DNA from: JACQWX01 sp041662295
GTDB taxonomy: Bacteria; Elusimicrobiota; Elusimicrobia; UBA1565; UBA9628
Assembly: GCA_041662295.1 (NCBI GenBank)
Contig: JBAZSR010000171.1
Coordinates: forward strand, 1 to 8,271
Length of the DNA: 8,271 nucleotides
Direction: 5' to 3'
In this document: positions 6,574-8,271 of the stretch, piece by piece
Layout of the letters: every line of letters starts with the position of its first letter
How positions within the stretch are numbered: the first letter of the stretch is position 1
Program-made: the position numbers and the translations under genes
The notes under the pieces: generated by a model
Databases searched by the model: none
Seen by the model: the letters and a program-made list of their open reading frames with translations, nothing else
What the model was told of the DNA's origin: nothing

Positions 6574-6603
6574 TTGACGGACGCTTCCGGGGAATGTTAG
6601 GAT
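6574..6603 (+). promoter_or_regulatory. Sigma70-type promoter of the lipoprotein cluster
   Basis: TTGACG (6574-6579) and TAGGAT (6598-6603) are separated by 18 bases, with a TG one base before the -10 (6595-6596), an extended -10 arrangement. Transcription would start near 6610, giving a leader of about 75 nt before the LPP20-like gene at 6687. It lies in the divergent gap between orn and the lipoprotein genes. No equally good promoter was found for orn on the other strand. Confidence 0.55.
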
Positions 6604-6672
6604 ACAAGCCGACGGGAAGTCCGCCGAGGCCCTCGAGGTTTCAGGCGCGTGCCTAGGACGGCACTGCATATC

Positions 6673-6680
6673 AAGGAGGA
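6673..6680 (+). promoter_or_regulatory. Strong ribosome-binding site of the LPP20-like gene
   Basis: AAGGAGGA ends six bases before the ATG at 6687, an almost perfect anti-16S match and the strongest in the window. It suggests an abundant lipoprotein and fixes the start. Confidence 0.8.
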
Positions 6681-6686
6681 GTACAG

Positions 6687-7274
6687 ATGAACCTTAGCAA
6701 GATGAGCCGGTACGTGAGCCTTCTGGGATGCGCTCTCGCCCTGGGCCTGGTCGCGGGCTGCGCCACGACCTCGAAGCCCCAGCAGCCGGTTGGTCCCGCG
6801 TCCCCCGAGTGGGTCATGAAGGGCTCCGGCGCCTTCAAGGACGCCAACGGCATCAGCGTGCTCTACGGCGTCGGCGCGTCTCAGGGCACCAAGATGGTCC
6901 CCCTCGCCCGCAGTGAGGCCGGCCTCTCCGCGGACGCCGAGATCGCGAAGGTCGTGAATAATTACGTCTCCGCCCTGGTGAAGTCCTACATGGCCTCCAC
7001 CACCGCCGGCGACATGAGCAAGTCGAGCGAGGAGAAGCACGTCTCCAACACGATGAAGTCCTTCGCCCAGGCCTGCCTGCACGGGGTCCAGAAGATCGAC
7101 AACTGGAAGGACCCGGCCGACGGCACCTGGTACACCCTGGCCAAGCTGGACATGACCGGGATCAAGAAGGCCCTGGAGGAGTCGAAGGAGCTTGACGCCA
7201 AGGTGCGCGACTACGTCCGCGCCAACGCCGAGAAAGCGTTCGACGAGCTGGCTTCCGAGGAAGCCAAGCACTAA
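6687..7274 (+). CDS. LPP20-like outer-membrane lipoprotein
   Basis: Predicted lipoprotein of 195 aa. Residues 1-24 form a signal peptide (basic MNLSKMSRY, then a hydrophobic core) ending in lipobox VAGC with C25 as the lipidated residue; a small or uncharged residue follows, so outer-membrane sorting is likely. The mature part has PEWV (40-43), YGVGAS (60-65), a helix with DAEIAK (83-88) and WYTLAKLD (148-155). This order (PEWV, Y-G-VG-A, alanine-rich EIAK helix, late W-x-x-V/AKLD strand) is what I recognise as the LPP20 family, named from a Helicobacter lipoprotein of unclear role. The C-terminus is a charged helix. Family members often lie next to LpoB-like and COG3014-like genes, as here. 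It is the first gene after the promoter at 6574 and is separated from the next gene by a strong hairpin. The fold assignment is moderately sure; the exact function is unknown. Confidence 0.8.
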   Translation: MNLSKMSRYVSLLGCALALGLVAGCATTSKPQQPVGPASPEWVMKGSGAFKDANGISVLYGVGASQGTKMVPLARSEAGLSADAEIAKVVNNYVSALVKSYMASTTAGDMSKSSEEKHVSNTMKSFAQACLHGVQKIDNWKDPADGTWYTLAKLDMTGIKKALEESKELDAKVRDYVRANAEKAFDELASEEAKH

Positions 7275-7283
7275 GCCGACATC

Positions 7284-7315
7284 GGGCGGGCGCCCGGGGT
7301 TCCGGGCGCCCGCCC
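7284..7315 (+). terminator. Strong GC hairpin after the LPP20-like gene
   Basis: A perfect 14-bp stem (7284-7297 with 7302-7315) closes on a GGTT tetraloop, starting 9 nt after the TAA. No T-run follows, so it is not a textbook intrinsic terminator. It may cause partial termination or protect the 3' end of the first message so that this lipoprotein is made in excess of the downstream ones. Confidence 0.6.
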
Positions 7316-7358
7316 CGTCGCCTCCCCGCGCACACCCCCAGGATCTTTGAGGACACCC

Positions 7359-7967
7359 ATGAATGTCTACCTTTCCACCCTCTTCTTCATCGTCGGCGTT
7401 CTGCCCGCCATGACGGGCTGCGGCGCCCCCACCAAGGTCCAGCGCATGGACGTCGACGAGGTCAAGGACCTCAGCGGCAAGTGGAACGACACGGACTCCC
7501 GGCTCGTGGCCGAGGAGATGATCCAGGACTGCCTCAACGACGCGTGGCTCCCCGAGGCCAAGGAAGCCCGCGGCTCCAAGCCCTCCGTGATCGTCGGCAC
7601 GGTCAAGAACAACAGCCACGAGCACATCAACACCGACACCTTCGTCGAGGACCTCCAGAACGCCCTCATCAAGTCCCGGCAGGTCAAGTTCGTGGCCTCC
7701 AAGAGCGAGCGCGGCGACGTGCGCGAGGAGCGTCTCGACCAGGACACCAACTCCTCCGAGGAGACCCGCAAGGAGCACGGCCAGGAGACCGGGGCGGACT
7801 TCATGCTCTCCGGCGCCATCAACACCATCCAGGACACCGAGGGCGGCAAGACCGTCATGTTCTACCAGACGAACCTCAAGCTCCTCAACATGAAGTCCAA
7901 CGAGATCGCCTGGAACGGCAAGAAGAAGATCAAGAAGTTCATCAAGCAGGCCAAAGTGGGATGGTGA
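7359..7967 (+). CDS. LpoB-like penicillin-binding protein activator lipoprotein
   Basis: Predicted outer-membrane lipoprotein of 202 aa resembling LpoB, which reaches through the periplasm to stimulate the bifunctional peptidoglycan synthase PBP1b. Seen: a hydrophobic signal segment (4-18), lipobox MTGC with C21, a short linker, then the domain: DLSGKWNDTDSRLVAEEM (37-54), PSVIVGTVKN (75-84), TDTFVEDLQNALIKS (92-106), the strand VKFVAS (109-114), GADFMLSGAINTI (145-157) and YQTNLKLLNMKSNEIAW (169-185). These match the alternating strand/helix plan of the LpoB family (PF13036 type). The ATG at 7359 is chosen because GAGGA at 7349-7353 is five bases away; an in-frame TTG at 7347 is less likely. 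It overlaps the next lipoprotein gene. The actual PBP partner is not visible, so the role is family-based. Confidence 0.85.
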   Translation: MNVYLSTLFFIVGVLPAMTGCGAPTKVQRMDVDEVKDLSGKWNDTDSRLVAEEMIQDCLNDAWLPEAKEARGSKPSVIVGTVKNNSHEHINTDTFVEDLQNALIKSRQVKFVASKSERGDVREERLDQDTNSSEETRKEHGQETGADFMLSGAINTIQDTEGGKTVMFYQTNLKLLNMKSNEIAWNGKKKIKKFIKQAKVGW

Positions 7968-8271
7968 GAGCCATCGTGACGGCCGCACTCCGAGGGCGGG
8001 CGCTGGCGCCCGCCCTCGTCCTTTTGGCAGGACTGACTATTCCCGGGTGCGCCCCCTCGGTCGCGACCAAGAGGACCCTCAACGCTCTCGTGGCCTCCCA
8101 GGACTTCGAGGGGGCCGAGGCCTACATGCTCAAGGTCCGAGAGACCCCGAACTACGGCAAGAAGAACGCCGTGCTCTACTACCTGGATCTCGGGACCATC
8201 CAGCACCACGCGGGCAAGTACAAGGAATCCGACGCGAACTTCGAGAAAGCCGAGAACCGGATGCGGGAGCT
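7961..8271 (+). CDS. TPR/COG3014-like lipoprotein, 3' end beyond window
   Basis: The frame is open from 7961 to the window end, giving 103 codons of a longer gene. The peptide begins with a signal sequence (MVRAIVTAALRGR, then hydrophobic ALAPALVLLAGL) and lipobox IPGC with C30. The mature part reads as helical repeat sequence (LNALVASQDFEGAEAYMLKV, then YYLDLGTIQHHAGKYKESD and NFEKAE), typical of TPR-like helices and of the COG3014-type lipoproteins found next to LpoB and LPP20 genes. Three starts compete: ATG 7961, GTG 7964 (GTGA overlap with the stop of the previous gene) and GTG 7976, which still leaves a complete signal peptide. Translation is probably coupled to the lpoB-like gene. Lipoprotein status is well supported; the family name is tentative because most of the protein is missing. 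Confidence 0.75.
   Translation, partial: MVRAIVTAALRGRALAPALVLLAGLTIPGCAPSVATKRTLNALVASQDFEGAEAYMLKVRETPNYGKKNAVLYYLDLGTIQHHAGKYKESDANFEKAENRMRE
7991..8025 (+). terminator. Terminator-like hairpin inside the signal-peptide codons
   Basis: A perfect 13-bp stem (7991-8003 with 8006-8018, loop TG, or 12 bp with a CTGG loop) is followed by TCCTTTT (8019-8025). This resembles an intrinsic terminator more than any other hairpin in the window. It begins 24 nt after the lpoB-like stop, but lies within the coding sequence of the third lipoprotein. It could terminate transcripts when that gene is not being translated (a polarity or attenuation switch), or be a GC-rich coincidence of the R-G-R-A-L-A-P-A codons. 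Confidence 0.45.

Noticed and set aside
6597..7988. 463-aa open frame on the minus strand across the lipoprotein genes
   Set aside because: Leu/Gly/Val-rich shadow of the LPP20-like and LpoB-like genes, which have lipoboxes, ribosome sites and family motifs on the + strand.
7862..8209. 115-aa minus-strand frame at the right end
   Set aside because: Antisense to the third lipoprotein, whose signal peptide, lipobox and TPR-like sequence read on the + strand.

Overview
The window is a gene-dense, high-GC stretch (roughly two thirds G+C, with third codon positions almost all G or C in real genes). It comes from a Gram-negative-type (diderm) bacterium: three consecutive genes encode lipobox lipoproteins, including an LpoB-like factor that acts on peptidoglycan synthesis from the outer membrane. 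The species cannot be named from the sequence. The combination of a hopanoid operon, Orn and an LPP20/LpoB/COG3014-type trio would fit Proteobacteria in the broad sense or uncultured diderm phyla such as Elusimicrobiota, but this is inference.

Region 1 (1-5880, + strand) is a tightly packed hopanoid operon. It starts inside shc (squalene-hopene cyclase, 5' end cut off) and continues with hpnH (radical SAM adenosylhopane synthase), hpnA (hopanoid-associated SDR epimerase/reductase), hpnG (hopanoid-associated nucleosidase/phosphorylase) and an ispA-type short-chain polyprenyl diphosphate synthase. Three junctions are ATGA stop/start overlaps and the others have gaps of 1-2 nt, so translation is probably coupled. 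The products form one pathway: IspA supplies farnesyl diphosphate for squalene, Shc makes the hopene skeleton, HpnH adds the adenosyl side chain and HpnG removes adenine. Two small uncharacterised proteins with paired CxxC motifs close the operon. The reading frame of the first runs 161 nt into the second and looks non-coding there.

Region 2 (5881-6504) holds a perfect 27-bp inverted repeat placed exactly 7 nt from both convergent stop codons, followed by orn (oligoribonuclease) on the minus strand.

Region 3 (6505-8271, + strand) is an envelope lipoprotein cluster. It has a good sigma70-type promoter and strong ribosome site, an LPP20-like lipoprotein, a strong GC hairpin, an LpoB-like penicillin-binding-protein activator, and the start of a third lipoprotein (TPR/COG3014-like) cut off by the window end. 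A second hairpin with a T-rich tail lies inside the signal-peptide codons of that third gene, and its arms share 10 identical bases with the first hairpin.

No tRNA, rRNA, CRISPR array, transposase or phage gene was seen. The most interesting unexplained items are the two small zinc-ribbon genes at the end of the hopanoid operon, the 27-bp inverted repeat, the paired hairpins around the lpoB-like gene, and an apparent insertion in HpnH.
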